Shown: one piece after another, positions 8,159 through 15,974 of the stretch
Numbering within the stretch: the stretch's first letter is position 1
Layout of the letters: every line of letters starts with the position of its first letter
From: Lachnospiraceae bacterium
GTDB lineage: Bacteria > Bacillota > Clostridia > Lachnospirales > Lachnospiraceae
Assembly: GCA_029100405.1 (NCBI GenBank)
Contig: JAQXPG010000014.1
Span: 1 to 64,000, forward strand
DNA length: 64,000 bases
Direction of reading: 5' to 3'
Program-made: the position numbers and the translations under genes
The notes under the pieces: model-generated
Seen by the model: the letters and a program-made list of their open reading frames with translations, nothing else
What the model was told of the DNA's origin: nothing
Databases searched by the model: none

Positions 8159-9628
8159 ATGAAGCAGACATCTTACGAAGAGGTCAAGAAAATCGCAGCC
8201 TCCGGAGATTACAAACGGATCCCCGTGACAAGGGAGATTCTTTCGGACATTCGAACGCCGGTGGAGACTCTTCGGGCCCTTTTGAATGTCACAAGCCACT
8301 GCTTTCTCTTGGAGAGCGTTGAGGACAGCCGACAGATGGGGCGTTATACTTTCCTGGGCTATGACCCTACGATGGAGATCTCATGCAAGGATCACCTGTT
8401 GACCATCAAGGCGGGCGGAACCATTCAAATGAAGGTGGACCATCCCGGTCCCTACATCCAGAAGATCATTCAGGACAATCGCTCTCCCCGCCTGCCGGGC
8501 CTTCCGAGCCTGACCGGCGGCCTGGTCGGCTACTTCTCCTACGACTACATCCAATATGGGGAGCCAGCTCTCAAGCTTTCTGCAAAGGATGAGAACAAAT
8601 TCTGCGATGTCAATCTCATGCTGTTTGATAAGTTGATCTGCTATGACAATTATCGGCAGAAGATCCTTTTGATCGTCAATATTTTGACGGAGGACATGGA
8701 AACCGCCTACCAGAAGGCCCTTCTGGATCTCAATGTCATGGAGGAGATCATCCGAAAGGGGAAACCGAAGCAGATTCAGAAAGGCCATCTTCTGGAGCCC
8801 TTGAAGCCCAAGCTTTCCCTGGAAGAATTTACAGAGAAAGTCGAGAAGATCAAGTATCACATTCATGAAGGGGATATCTTCCAGCTGGTTTTCTCCAATC
8901 CCATGGAAGCCCGCTACGAGGGCAGCCTCCTCGACACTTATCGCGTACTTCGAACCACAAACCCTTCGCCCTATATGTTCTACTTCTCCGGCGATGATGT
9001 GGAGATCGCCGGAAGTTCCCCGGAAACCCTGGTCAAGGTCTCTAACGGCGAGATCCGAACCTTTCCTCTGGCCGGAACAAGACCGCGCGGACGGGATGAA
9101 AAGGAAGACCAGAAGCTTGAAAAGGAGCTTTTGTCAGATGAAAAAGAGCGGGCCGAGCACAACATGCTGGTGGATCTGGGCAGAAATGACCTGGGACGTC
9201 TCTGCAAGTTCGGAAGTGTTCAGGTCGAGAAATATATGGCGATCGAAAAATATTCTCACGTCATGCACATCGGCTCCGAAGTAAAAGGGATCCTTCGGGA
9301 GGATAAAAAGCCGATCGATGCGATCGATTCCGTGCTTCCGGCTGGGACCTTGTCCGGGGCGCCGAAGTTTCGAGCCATGGAATTAATCAACGAACTGGAA
9401 AATGACCGGAGAGGAATCTACGGCGGTGCCATCGGTTATGTAGACTTCACCGGAAACCTGGATGTCTGCATTGCCATCCGGCTGGCCTATAAGAGAAATG
9501 GCAAGGTCTTTGTTCGATCCGGAGCTGGAATCGTAGCAGACAGCATTGCAAAAAATGAGTACAAGGAATGCCAGAACAAGGCAAAAGCAGTCGTTGAAGC
9601 CATTCAGAAAGCGGAGGAAGAAGAATGA
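8159..9628 (+). CDS. trpE: Anthranilate synthase component I
   Basis: Makes anthranilate from chorismate with ammonia supplied by TrpG. The 489-residue protein carries LLESVE at 50-55, the feedback tryptophan-binding motif of TrpE, and NPSPYMFY near 270, also typical of tryptophan-inhibited TrpE. The C-terminal chorismate-binding domain contains the GTLSGAPK-type segment and the RSGAGIVADS segment. AAAGGAG precedes the ATG. The tryptophan T-box upstream supports TrpE over PabB. It overlaps trpG by 4 nt (ATGA). No other trp genes follow in this window. Confidence 0.95.
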   Translation: MKQTSYEEVKKIAASGDYKRIPVTREILSDIRTPVETLRALLNVTSHCFLLESVEDSRQMGRYTFLGYDPTMEISCKDHLLTIKAGGTIQMKVDHPGPYIQKIIQDNRSPRLPGLPSLTGGLVGYFSYDYIQYGEPALKLSAKDENKFCDVNLMLFDKLICYDNYRQKILLIVNILTEDMETAYQKALLDLNVMEEIIRKGKPKQIQKGHLLEPLKPKLSLEEFTEKVEKIKYHIHEGDIFQLVFSNPMEARYEGSLLDTYRVLRTTNPSPYMFYFSGDDVEIAGSSPETLVKVSNGEIRTFPLAGTRPRGRDEKEDQKLEKELLSDEKERAEHNMLVDLGRNDLGRLCKFGSVQVEKYMAIEKYSHVMHIGSEVKGILREDKKPIDAIDSVLPAGTLSGAPKFRAMELINELENDRRGIYGGAIGYVDFTGNLDVCIAIRLAYKRNGKVFVRSGAGIVADSIAKNEYKECQNKAKAVVEAIQKAEEEE

Positions 9629-10209
9629 TTCTCTTGATTGATAATTATGACAGTTTTTCCTATAACCTCTATCAATTGATCGGTTCTCTGGATCCGGACA
9701 TCACTGTCATTCGAAATGACGAGAAAAGCATTCCGGCGATCCGGGAAATGAAGCCCGACTGCATCATTTTATCTCCCGGTCCCGGAAAGCCTTCCGATGC
9801 AGGTGTCTGTGAAGATGTGGTCCGAAAACTCGGTGGCCAGATCCCCATTTTGGGCGTCTGCCTGGGCCATCAGGCCATCTGCGAAGCAGAGGGCGCGACC
9901 ATTTCTTATGCCAAAGAGTTAATGCACGGGAAACAGTCGAAAGTCAAACTGGACCTGTCGTCTCCAATCTTCACCGGCCTGCCCGAAGAAGTTACGGTAG
10001 GGCGTTACCATTCCCTGGCCGTTATGGAAAAGACCCTGCCGGCCAGATTGAAAGTAATCGCACGGGCAGATGATGGCGAGGTCATGGCTGCAGCCAATGA
10101 AAAGAAGATGTTATACGGCCTTCAATTTCATCCGGAGTCGATCATGACAGAGGAAGGGCAAAGGATGCTGGAGAATTTCTTGAAGATTGCGGATCTGGGG
10201 GAGAGGTAA
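9625..10209 (+). CDS. trpG: Anthranilate synthase glutamine amidotransferase component II
   Basis: Class I glutamine amidotransferase of 194 residues that hydrolyses glutamine and passes ammonia to TrpE. The catalytic triad is visible as Cys79 in GVCLGH, with His169 and Glu171 in QFHPES. The N-terminus ILLIDNYDSFSYNL and the SPGPGKP segment are typical of TrpG/PabA. Such subunits can serve both anthranilate and aminodeoxychorismate synthase; the overlap with trpE and the T-box favour tryptophan. A terminator follows, so the operon is only trpEG here. Confidence 0.95.
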   Translation: MILLIDNYDSFSYNLYQLIGSLDPDITVIRNDEKSIPAIREMKPDCIILSPGPGKPSDAGVCEDVVRKLGGQIPILGVCLGHQAICEAEGATISYAKELMHGKQSKVKLDLSSPIFTGLPEEVTVGRYHSLAVMEKTLPARLKVIARADDGEVMAAANEKKMLYGLQFHPESIMTEEGQRMLENFLKIADLGER

Positions 10210-10254
10210 TAGGAGGAAAGCAAAGTATCTTGAGGCAGTTTACCTACCGATTAC

Positions 10255-10290
10255 AATAAAAATACGGCTCCCACGGGGAGTCGTATTTTT
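10255..10290 (+). terminator. Terminator of trpEG
   Basis: Stem AATACGGCTCCC with GGGAGTCGTATT (one G-T pair) around a short loop, ending in TTTTT. Confidence 0.85.
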
Positions 10291-10334
10291 ATCATTAATT
10301 ATGTACAAACCGGAATTTCCTGACTGTCTCTTTT

Positions 10335-11072
10335 TTACCAATCAGCGGAATAAGCACTGACCGCAATCTCATCATATTCCGGCACACTGCTGAACATGGA
10401 ATATTGAAAAGGCGCTTTGCCGCCCTTGGGAAGATTCTCAATATAGGTCATACCGCCACCGACCGGTTTTCCACCCTTTTTGAAAACAATATAAACTACA
10501 ACATTAGATGCATCCTTATCACTGTTGTTTGTGATCTCACCTGTGACGCTCGGTGAAAACTCATCATTGACGAAATTGACATTATCAGCAGCAAAATCCT
10601 TATCACTAACCTTATGAGAAGCCAGAGCCGAATCATATTCAGATCCGGAAACCGCGAATTCCATCGTTGCATCTGTATGCCCTTTACAGTCTACTGTATC
10701 GCCGGACATATAGATTGTCGTACCGGGCGCGATGGAAGGAATGTACTGATCCTCTGTACCCAGAACACTTCCGTCGGGTGCCTTTACAGTTGTCGTAAGC
10801 TTCCAGAATGAAGGAACGCTTTTCGTATTCGGATTCTGCAAAGCGACCGCATATGTCGCATAGACCTGCCCTATGGAATCTGCAGGCAGAATGGTGTAGC
10901 CACTGTCCGCTATTACAAGCGGCTTCTTTTCCTGTGACTTTTGATCAGACGATTCTGTTTTAGCATCACCTGTCGTTGTCCGTTTGACTTCCGTGGAAGT
11001 CCCGCATGATACTGCCATCACAGCAAAAGTCAATATAGTGACTGCAATGGCTGCTTTCTTTCTCATTTTCAT
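10335..11072 (-). CDS. Predicted lipoprotein, function unknown
   Basis: A 245-residue exported lipoprotein. A basic N-terminus (MKMRKK), a hydrophobic stretch and the lipobox MAVSC place the lipidated cysteine at residue 23 from the ATG at 11072. That ATG is preferred over the in-frame GTG six bases upstream because GAGG lies 7 nt before it. A Ser/Thr/Lys-rich linker (about 24-50) is followed by a beta-rich region with two similar halves (VALQNPNT... and GEITNNSDK...), reminiscent of FxLYD or DUF5067-type domains. It follows a membrane protein gene and a duplicated terminator/leader segment. Confidence 0.75.
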   Translation of the reverse strand: MKMRKKAAIAVTILTFAVMAVSCGTSTEVKRTTTGDAKTESSDQKSQEKKPLVIADSGYTILPADSIGQVYATYAVALQNPNTKSVPSFWKLTTTVKAPDGSVLGTEDQYIPSIAPGTTIYMSGDTVDCKGHTDATMEFAVSGSEYDSALASHKVSDKDFAADNVNFVNDEFSPSVTGEITNNSDKDASNVVVYIVFKKGGKPVGGGMTYIENLPKGGKAPFQYSMFSSVPEYDEIAVSAYSADW

Positions 11073-11120
11073 AATCACTACCTCACTAAAAAACAGCAGT
11101 GAAAAATTTCTTAACCGCTT
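11058..11120. repeat. Terminator-leader direct repeat, copy A
   Basis: About 62 bp nearly identical to 11522-11585. On the minus strand it comprises a weak hairpin with a T-run, then TTTAGTGAGG, then the start codon and first codons of the lipoprotein gene (MKMRK). Confidence 0.85.
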
Positions 11121-11504
11121 TTACTCTTCTGGTTTTGCTTCATCAGCATTATTTTTCTTTTTTCCAGTAATAATAGATACAACAGCAAGAACTGCATTAA
11201 TCAAACACCAGCCTGACCATATTGCAAGGTCTGAGTAACTACCATAATTTGCAAAGCCAGTTAAAGCTGCAATGCCAAACAAAATAATAAGTGCAATATT
11301 TCCACCTTTACCTTGTGACTTTCTTGTTGCAACAGATACTATACCTCCTGCTAACATGAATACTGCAACGATAATTCCCGCTGAGCCTGATACTTCACCA
11401 TTTTCCTCTATTGCATTAGATAGACCTGCAGCACATGACTGAAAAACTACTATAGCAAAAAAAATCATTGATAAAATACCTGAAACCAATTCCCATACTT
11501 TCAT
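11121..11504 (-). CDS. Small four-helix membrane protein, AT-rich
   Basis: A 127-residue protein with about four hydrophobic segments (residues 4-25, 40-60, 70-88 and 92-112) and a charged C-terminus (GKKKNNADEAKPEE). No family is recognised; it resembles small DUF4064- or DUF308-like membrane proteins only in general form. The gene is visibly more AT-rich than its neighbours, suggesting recent acquisition. Its ATG overlaps the TGA of an 11-codon reading frame that copies the 5' end of the lipoprotein gene, so translation may be coupled. It lies between two copies of a terminator-leader repeat. Confidence 0.65.
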   Translation of the reverse strand: MKVWELVSGILSMIFFAIVVFQSCAAGLSNAIEENGEVSGSAGIIVAVFMLAGGIVSVATRKSQGKGGNIALIILFGIAALTGFANYGSYSDLAIWSGWCLINAVLAVVSIITGKKKNNADEAKPEE

Positions 11505-11536
11505 CTCGTTCTCCTCTCATACTTTCTCATTTTCAT
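11501..11536 (-). CDS. Possible 11-residue leader peptide, copy of the lipoprotein 5' end
   Basis: The duplicated leader contains ATG AAA ATG AGA AAG as in the lipoprotein gene and continues to encode MKMRKYERRTR, ending in a TGA that overlaps the ATG of the membrane protein gene (ATGA). It carries the same GAGG site as the lipoprotein. It may be a relic that couples translation; there is no evidence that the peptide itself matters. Confidence 0.4.
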   Translation of the reverse strand: MKMRKYERRTR

Positions 11537-11585
11537 AATCACTGCCTCACTAAAAAAACAGCAGTAAGAAATTTCCTTACCGCTG
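11522..11585 (-). terminator. Terminator-leader repeat, copy B; terminator of the kinase gene
   Basis: On the minus strand AACAGCGGTAAG pairs with CTTACTGCTGTT (one mismatch) and is followed by a T-run, then by the leader copy with MKMRK codons. It lies downstream of the kinase gene. It is the better-folded of the two copies. Confidence 0.75.
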
Positions 11586-11656
11586 TTATGATAAATATTT
11601 CAAACTGTAATTTGGTGTGCTGAAAGCACACATGGATGCGTTTGGTACATTCCGCG

Positions 11657-12847
11657 TCATTTCGTCCCAATCTGCAAGACGAAAGAAACGGCTGACGCGA
11701 ATGTCAGGAGAAGAATAGACAAAATAATGATCCACATAATTCTGAATAACCAGCGGAAAAGCGGTTTTTGATTTTGAACGCCCGGCAGTACCCGTACGAC
11801 CGGACCCCAGAGAAAGCTGACATCAATGGTCAATAAAGCAATCATCAAAAATAAGATCCGCCAGAAGCAGAGTTCGGCCTTTCCTGAAACATTGTCAATT
11901 TTCAAAGTAAAGGAAAAAACGATAAGAAGTGCGTAGATATCGACCGCCACAAACATCTTCCATGGTTTCCCCGTTCGAAAGCCCGGCAGCGGACCGAATG
12001 GTTTTCCGCCTTCAGATGGCTTCTCCTTGCCAGAATCATATTTTGGTCTGCCTTTGCTCCTGTCAGTCCGGATATCCTGCTCAAACTCCGATTCAGGTCT
12101 GTACTTTTCCTTTAAGAGTCCTTCTTCGAAAAGATTTGTAAAGACAGCCGTCTCCATCTCTTCGACATTCTGAAAGCGGTCCTTCGGATCAATGCGTGTT
12201 GCCTTTTCGATCACTTTCTGCAGACTGATTGCCTCCGGAAAAAGTTCCTGTAGAAGTTTTCCCAGGGCGTAGATATCCGTCCTTGCGTCGGATTGAGCAA
12301 AACCGTACTGCTCAGGTGCCGCAATCCCGTCCGTGCCTATAAGAATGGTGTCTCTGTTTGCCTCAGGCCGATAGCACTTTGCCGCGCCGAAATCTATAAG
12401 CCTTGCCTGACCCCGATCGTCAATGAGGATATTCTCTGATTTAACATCCCTATGAATGATCGCCGGATCTGCCTTGTGTAAAAATGAAAGACCTCTGCAT
12501 AGATCGGAAAACCAGACGCTTCTGCTATCAATCGAAGGCAGTTCCTTCGAAAGAATATCATGAAGAGTCTGCCCGTTTATATACTCCTCCGAAACAATAA
12601 CACAACCTTCCTTCTGTCTGAAACAGTCATAGATAATAGGAAAAATGGGATTGCGGTGTTCCATCAGATAATGATAGACATCATATTGCCCCTCTTCTCT
12701 CGCAATAATAAGACAAAGCCTGTGATGGGTCATATTGATCGCAATTTCTCCATCAGCAGCGTCATCATGATATAATATTTGATAGTCGTTAAGTTGATGT
12801 GGCAAAATAAATGATTTGCCATTATTATCAGTACCCATAGAACTCAT
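11657..12847 (-). CDS. Ser/Thr protein kinase with C-terminal membrane segments and a degenerate N-lobe
   Basis: Hanks-type kinase of about 396 residues from the ATG at 12847 (GGAG 6 nt upstream; the longer frame would overlap the divergent HTH gene). The catalytic loop IIHRDVKSEN, the DFGAA motif and APEQYGF in the activation segment are intact. The N-lobe is unusual: there is no glycine-rich loop, and where VAIK would be the sequence reads CLIIAREE, with no lysine. A charged linker precedes about three hydrophobic segments near the C-terminus, so the kinase domain should face the cytoplasm. No PASTA repeats are present. It diverges from an HTH gene 44 bp away. Confidence 0.85.
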   Translation of the reverse strand: MSSMGTDNNGKSFILPHQLNDYQILYHDDAADGEIAINMTHHRLCLIIAREEGQYDVYHYLMEHRNPIFPIIYDCFRQKEGCVIVSEEYINGQTLHDILSKELPSIDSRSVWFSDLCRGLSFLHKADPAIIHRDVKSENILIDDRGQARLIDFGAAKCYRPEANRDTILIGTDGIAAPEQYGFAQSDARTDIYALGKLLQELFPEAISLQKVIEKATRIDPKDRFQNVEEMETAVFTNLFEEGLLKEKYRPESEFEQDIRTDRSKGRPKYDSGKEKPSEGGKPFGPLPGFRTGKPWKMFVAVDIYALLIVFSFTLKIDNVSGKAELCFWRILFLMIALLTIDVSFLWGPVVRVLPGVQNQKPLFRWLFRIMWIIILSILLLTFASAVSFVLQIGTK

Positions 12848-12891
12848 AAAATCTCCATGCCATCGGAACTCTTTGACAGAAAGGATCAGCA

Positions 12892-13326
12892 ATGCCGCGC
12901 AAAACCAAGCTTCTGGCAAACACTTTAAAAGCTGCCAAAAATCAACACGATCTCAGACGGTATCTGGACGATCTGGATCAGGATGAAAGCTGGATCGGAT
13001 TCCGGGATTATTTTTTCTCCATTTCCAAAGTCCGTGAGCAGAAGGTTGCAGATATAATCGTACATTCAGGTCTGGATCGGACATATGCTTATCAGATTCT
13101 GAACGGTCGCCGTCAAAATCCGGGAAAAGACAAGATTATCCGACTATGCCTTGCAGCCGGCCTTGATCTGGAAGAAACCCAGAGAGCTCTCAAAGTGAGC
13201 GGCATGCCTATCCTCTACCCCAGAGACAAAAAGGATGCAACTGTGATCTTTGCGATTGAACACGGTCTGTCGGTCATCAGCACCAACGAACTGCTCTATC
13301 AGAATGGGCTGGAAGTGCTTAATTGA
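12892..13326 (+). CDS. Helix-turn-helix DNA-binding protein (XRE-like)
   Basis: A 144-residue protein with a central XRE-like helix-turn-helix (about residues 50-100): VADIIVHSGLDRTYAYQIL, then NGRRQNPGKDKIIRLC. The N-terminal 45 residues are charged and helical. The C-terminus (DATVIFAIEHGLSVISTNELL) may mediate dimerisation. It starts 45 bp from the divergent kinase gene, a pairing that suggests the kinase phosphorylates or controls this regulator; that is inference. AAAGGA lies upstream of the ATG. Confidence 0.8.
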   Translation: MPRKTKLLANTLKAAKNQHDLRRYLDDLDQDESWIGFRDYFFSISKVREQKVADIIVHSGLDRTYAYQILNGRRQNPGKDKIIRLCLAAGLDLEETQRALKVSGMPILYPRDKKDATVIFAIEHGLSVISTNELLYQNGLEVLN

Positions 13327-13578
13327 TTCATGATTTAAAGCACATTTCACATATCTATTGCTCATTATACTATAGTATTTGTTGATGTTCCAAAAATGGT
13401 TTAAGTCCTGCGGATAGAGCCCGTATATTGATGTAAACTCAATAATCAAGAAGAGCCTGGGGCAGATTCTTTCGATTCTCTTTATTTTCTTTCGAAAAAA
13501 TTCAGAATCTCTTTCTTGCGATTTCTCTTTGTCCCTGTTACAGTTTTCTTACAGGCAGCGGGCCAGGAAAGGCCATAT

Positions 13579-14481
13579 ATGAATAACAAAACAGATCTCA
13601 GCTATCCGGAATTTAAAGAAGCGGTCCTCTCGGATCTGATGCTGCGTTTTCCCGATGGAGCAATTGAAGTCCGGGAAGTTATAAAGAATAATGATACCTG
13701 CTTGGACGGCATTTTTCTGACCCGTCCCGGAAAATCCATTACTCCTCAGGTCTATCTCCAGTATTTTTATCAAGAATACCGGAATCAGGAAATGGAATTC
13801 AATGCGGTCATAGATGAGATTGCTGCCGTCTTAAGCAGAGATATTCCAGATCCAAAAGTCGATCCGAACCTTCTTACCAACTATTCCGAGATCGAAGGAC
13901 GAATCATCTACGATCTCGTGAACTTACCGCGAAACAAGGCTTTCCTTGCTGACTTACCCTATATTTCTTATATGGATCTGGCCATCATCTTCCGGATCCT
14001 GATCAATGCGGATGAAAACGGGCGGTCCAGCATCCTGATTCATCAGTCTCATCTCAAAGAATGGGGTGTTACGAAAGAAGAGCTCTTACAGGCAGCGAGA
14101 AAAAATACACCCGTCCTTCTCCCGGCTTCCATTGAGTCGATTACCGATGTCCTTGGCGATTTAATGCCGAACGGATTCGAACAGCCAAAAGATTATACCC
14201 CCATCTATGTGCTCTCGAATCAGTCCCGGCTAAATGGGGCTTCTTGTATGCTCTATCCGCATCTTCTGGAGAATTTCTCGAGGAAAATGGGAACGGACTT
14301 CTATATCATTCCTTCCAGTATCCATGAGATCCTCTTGATCCCATCCGACATAGACGGCGGGACAGAGGAACTGAATGCCATGGTCCGGGAAGTCAATCAC
14401 AATGAACTCTCGGAAGATGAGATCCTATCCGAGCATGTCTATTACTTCTCCAGTCAGAAGAATGCTGTGTCGGCAGGATAA
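13579..14481 (+). CDS. DUF5688-like protein
   Basis: A roughly 300-residue soluble protein that resembles the DUF5688 group common in Lachnospiraceae; function unknown. The segment YPEFKEAVLSDLMLRF is followed by EVREVIKNND, then a helical middle and a C-terminal half (YVLSNQSRLNGASCML, DFYIIPSSIHEILLIP) that looks like a folded alpha/beta domain. The ATG at 13579 is preferred since AGGAAAGG lies 7 nt upstream; the longer frame starts with a hydrophobic run without a site. The 3' end, including the stop, is tandemly duplicated over 40 bp. The 250 bp upstream hold only a weak GATTCT/AGAATC hairpin. Confidence 0.75.
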   Translation: MNNKTDLSYPEFKEAVLSDLMLRFPDGAIEVREVIKNNDTCLDGIFLTRPGKSITPQVYLQYFYQEYRNQEMEFNAVIDEIAAVLSRDIPDPKVDPNLLTNYSEIEGRIIYDLVNLPRNKAFLADLPYISYMDLAIIFRILINADENGRSSILIHQSHLKEWGVTKEELLQAARKNTPVLLPASIESITDVLGDLMPNGFEQPKDYTPIYVLSNQSRLNGASCMLYPHLLENFSRKMGTDFYIIPSSIHEILLIPSDIDGGTEELNAMVREVNHNELSEDEILSEHVYYFSSQKNAVSAG

Positions 14482-14540
14482 AAGGCAGACCAGAGCTTAG
14501 AATGCTGTATCGGCAGGATAAAAGGCAGACCAGAGCTTAT
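14461..14540. repeat. 40-bp tandem duplication covering the DUF5688-like gene stop codon
   Basis: Two 40-bp units, 14461-14500 and 14501-14540, differ at only two positions. The first holds the last codons (NAVSAG) and TAA; the second repeats the same codons and TAA in the spacer. Confidence 0.95.
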
Positions 14541-14581
14541 CAAGCCAATCGAATTTAATGCCACGAGGCAAGTTTCAAAGG

Positions 14582-14616
14582 CAAAAAATCCCCTGCTTTT
14601 CAAAGCAGGGGATTTG
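14582..14616 (-). terminator. Terminator between convergent genes
   Basis: Stem ATCCCCTGCTTT with AAAGCAGGGGAT. The minus-strand side ends in six T, serving the macrodomain gene; the plus-strand side has a weaker TTTGT tail and may also stop the DUF5688-like gene. Confidence 0.8.
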
Positions 14617-14656
14617 TCATAAGCCTGGACACCGTATTCCTTAGAAGTACCATACC

Positions 14657-14732
14657 AGGCACTATTTTCCATAACTGTATCTTACCTGGCACCAGTTTTC
14701 CATAACTATACCTTAGCTGGCACCATTTTCCT
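14657..14732. repeat. 30/31-bp tandem repeat spanning the macrodomain gene stop codon
   Basis: Units beginning GGCAC at 14658, 14688 and 14719 (two full, one partial) read on the minus strand as GGAAAATGGTGCCAGCTAAG-like segments, each with the terminal Gly-Ala-Ser codons or relics and a TAA. Confidence 0.85.
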
Positions 14733-15915
14733 TCTTATACTGTTCCTGAAGTTCCCGGGCTGTACGGGCTGCGGCATTCTCGATCTCTTCTTTACTGTAG
14801 ACCAGAGTCGGATCCTTCTCGAGCCGGTTGCCATCTTTATCGACCGTAACATCTTCCGGCAGGTTTCCATTTTCATCCATATGAGAAACGGCATTTTCCA
14901 GGGAGCCGTAATTCTCCTTCATCTGGTCTGCCTTTTGTTTCAGATAGGTCATGTATTGCTGGAAAACATTGATGGTTTTGTCATCATAACAGGAGAAGAC
15001 AACCATCATGCCATAGTCCTTATTATCATCCAGCCATTTGGAAACAGAATTTACCGCAATGGGAACTGCCGCCTCCAGAGGGAAGGAGGAGAGGCCGGTC
15101 GAGATCGCCGGGAAAGCGATGGAATGAATGTCATACTTCTTGGCCAGTTCCAGGCAGTTGATATAACAAGCCTTTAGAGCATTTCCATCTTCTTCCTTCA
15201 CATCCGCCATCTCTGTTCCGGGCTCCACCGTCGGTCCGACCGTATGGATGATATAGTGGCTGGGAAGATCAAATGCCGGTGTGATCTTCGCCTCGGAGAT
15301 CTTACAACTGCCCAGCTGATCCAGTGCATCATCGATCGCTTCGCCGGCCGCCATATAGATGGCATGGTCCTCTCCGCCGCCATCATTAAATAATGGATCT
15401 GCCGAGTTAACGATACAACTGATATGAAGTTTTGTGATATCACCCTGATTAAATAAGATTCCGGCCCGTTTCAGATTCATCTCATGATCCGAATCCAGAA
15501 TGGCCTGAACTGCATTCTTTTCAATTCCGAAAGCATTGGTGAAAGGGTCAATCACAAGTCCTTTCAGATCCGGCATACCAAGAAGTCGATGGAAAACAGT
15601 CTTTATAGGCATGGCAATGACCGGCTGAGGCTTCCCGAATTTTTCTTCCGCCGGCCGTAAGGCTTCGGGTTCCGTAAAGACCGGAAGCATCTTATCTCCA
15701 TTGGGATTTTCCAGAAGACGAAAGAAGATGGATCTCTCCTGATTCTCTTTGTTTTGCTGCACATCTACCGGCACCAGAAAGTCTGATCCTTCATGGCACT
15801 GCTTCAATAACACCGTAAGAGCCATGTTCCAATTTTCCTTGGTATGGTTCTTATTATCTGCTGCTGTAGCATCCCGGATGATCTTGTTACTTAAAAACTT
15901 GTCTTGCTCTTTCAT
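14713..15915 (-). CDS. SseB-like domain fused to a macrodomain
   Basis: A 400-residue protein with two recognisable parts. Residues about 30-140 look like an SseB (enhanced serine sensitivity) domain (LPVFTEPEALRPAEEKFG; LVIDPFTNAFGI). Residues about 150-325 form a macrodomain that in relatives binds or removes ADP-ribose: NQGDITKL, CIVNSADPLFNDGGG and FPAISTGLSSFP. The usual NAAN is NSAD here, with the glycine-rich loop retained. A charged coiled tail follows (LEKDPTLVYSKEE to the end). It lies about 60 bp downstream of the Crp/Fnr gene in the same direction and may be co-transcribed. Confidence 0.85.
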   Translation of the reverse strand: MKEQDKFLSNKIIRDATAADNKNHTKENWNMALTVLLKQCHEGSDFLVPVDVQQNKENQERSIFFRLLENPNGDKMLPVFTEPEALRPAEEKFGKPQPVIAMPIKTVFHRLLGMPDLKGLVIDPFTNAFGIEKNAVQAILDSDHEMNLKRAGILFNQGDITKLHISCIVNSADPLFNDGGGEDHAIYMAAGEAIDDALDQLGSCKISEAKITPAFDLPSHYIIHTVGPTVEPGTEMADVKEEDGNALKACYINCLELAKKYDIHSIAFPAISTGLSSFPLEAAVPIAVNSVSKWLDDNKDYGMMVVFSCYDDKTINVFQQYMTYLKQKADQMKENYGSLENAVSHMDENGNLPEDVTVDKDGNRLEKDPTLVYSKEEIENAAARTARELQEQYKKENGAS

Positions 15916-15974
15916 TTCCTTGGTCCTCTTCCTGTTCGCCCTTTCTCATTCGCCCTTCTTTTGCCGGCCTCTTC

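Noticed and set aside
8159..9628. PabB rather than TrpE
   Set aside because: LLESVE and NPSPYMFY plus a tryptophan T-box upstream favour TrpE.
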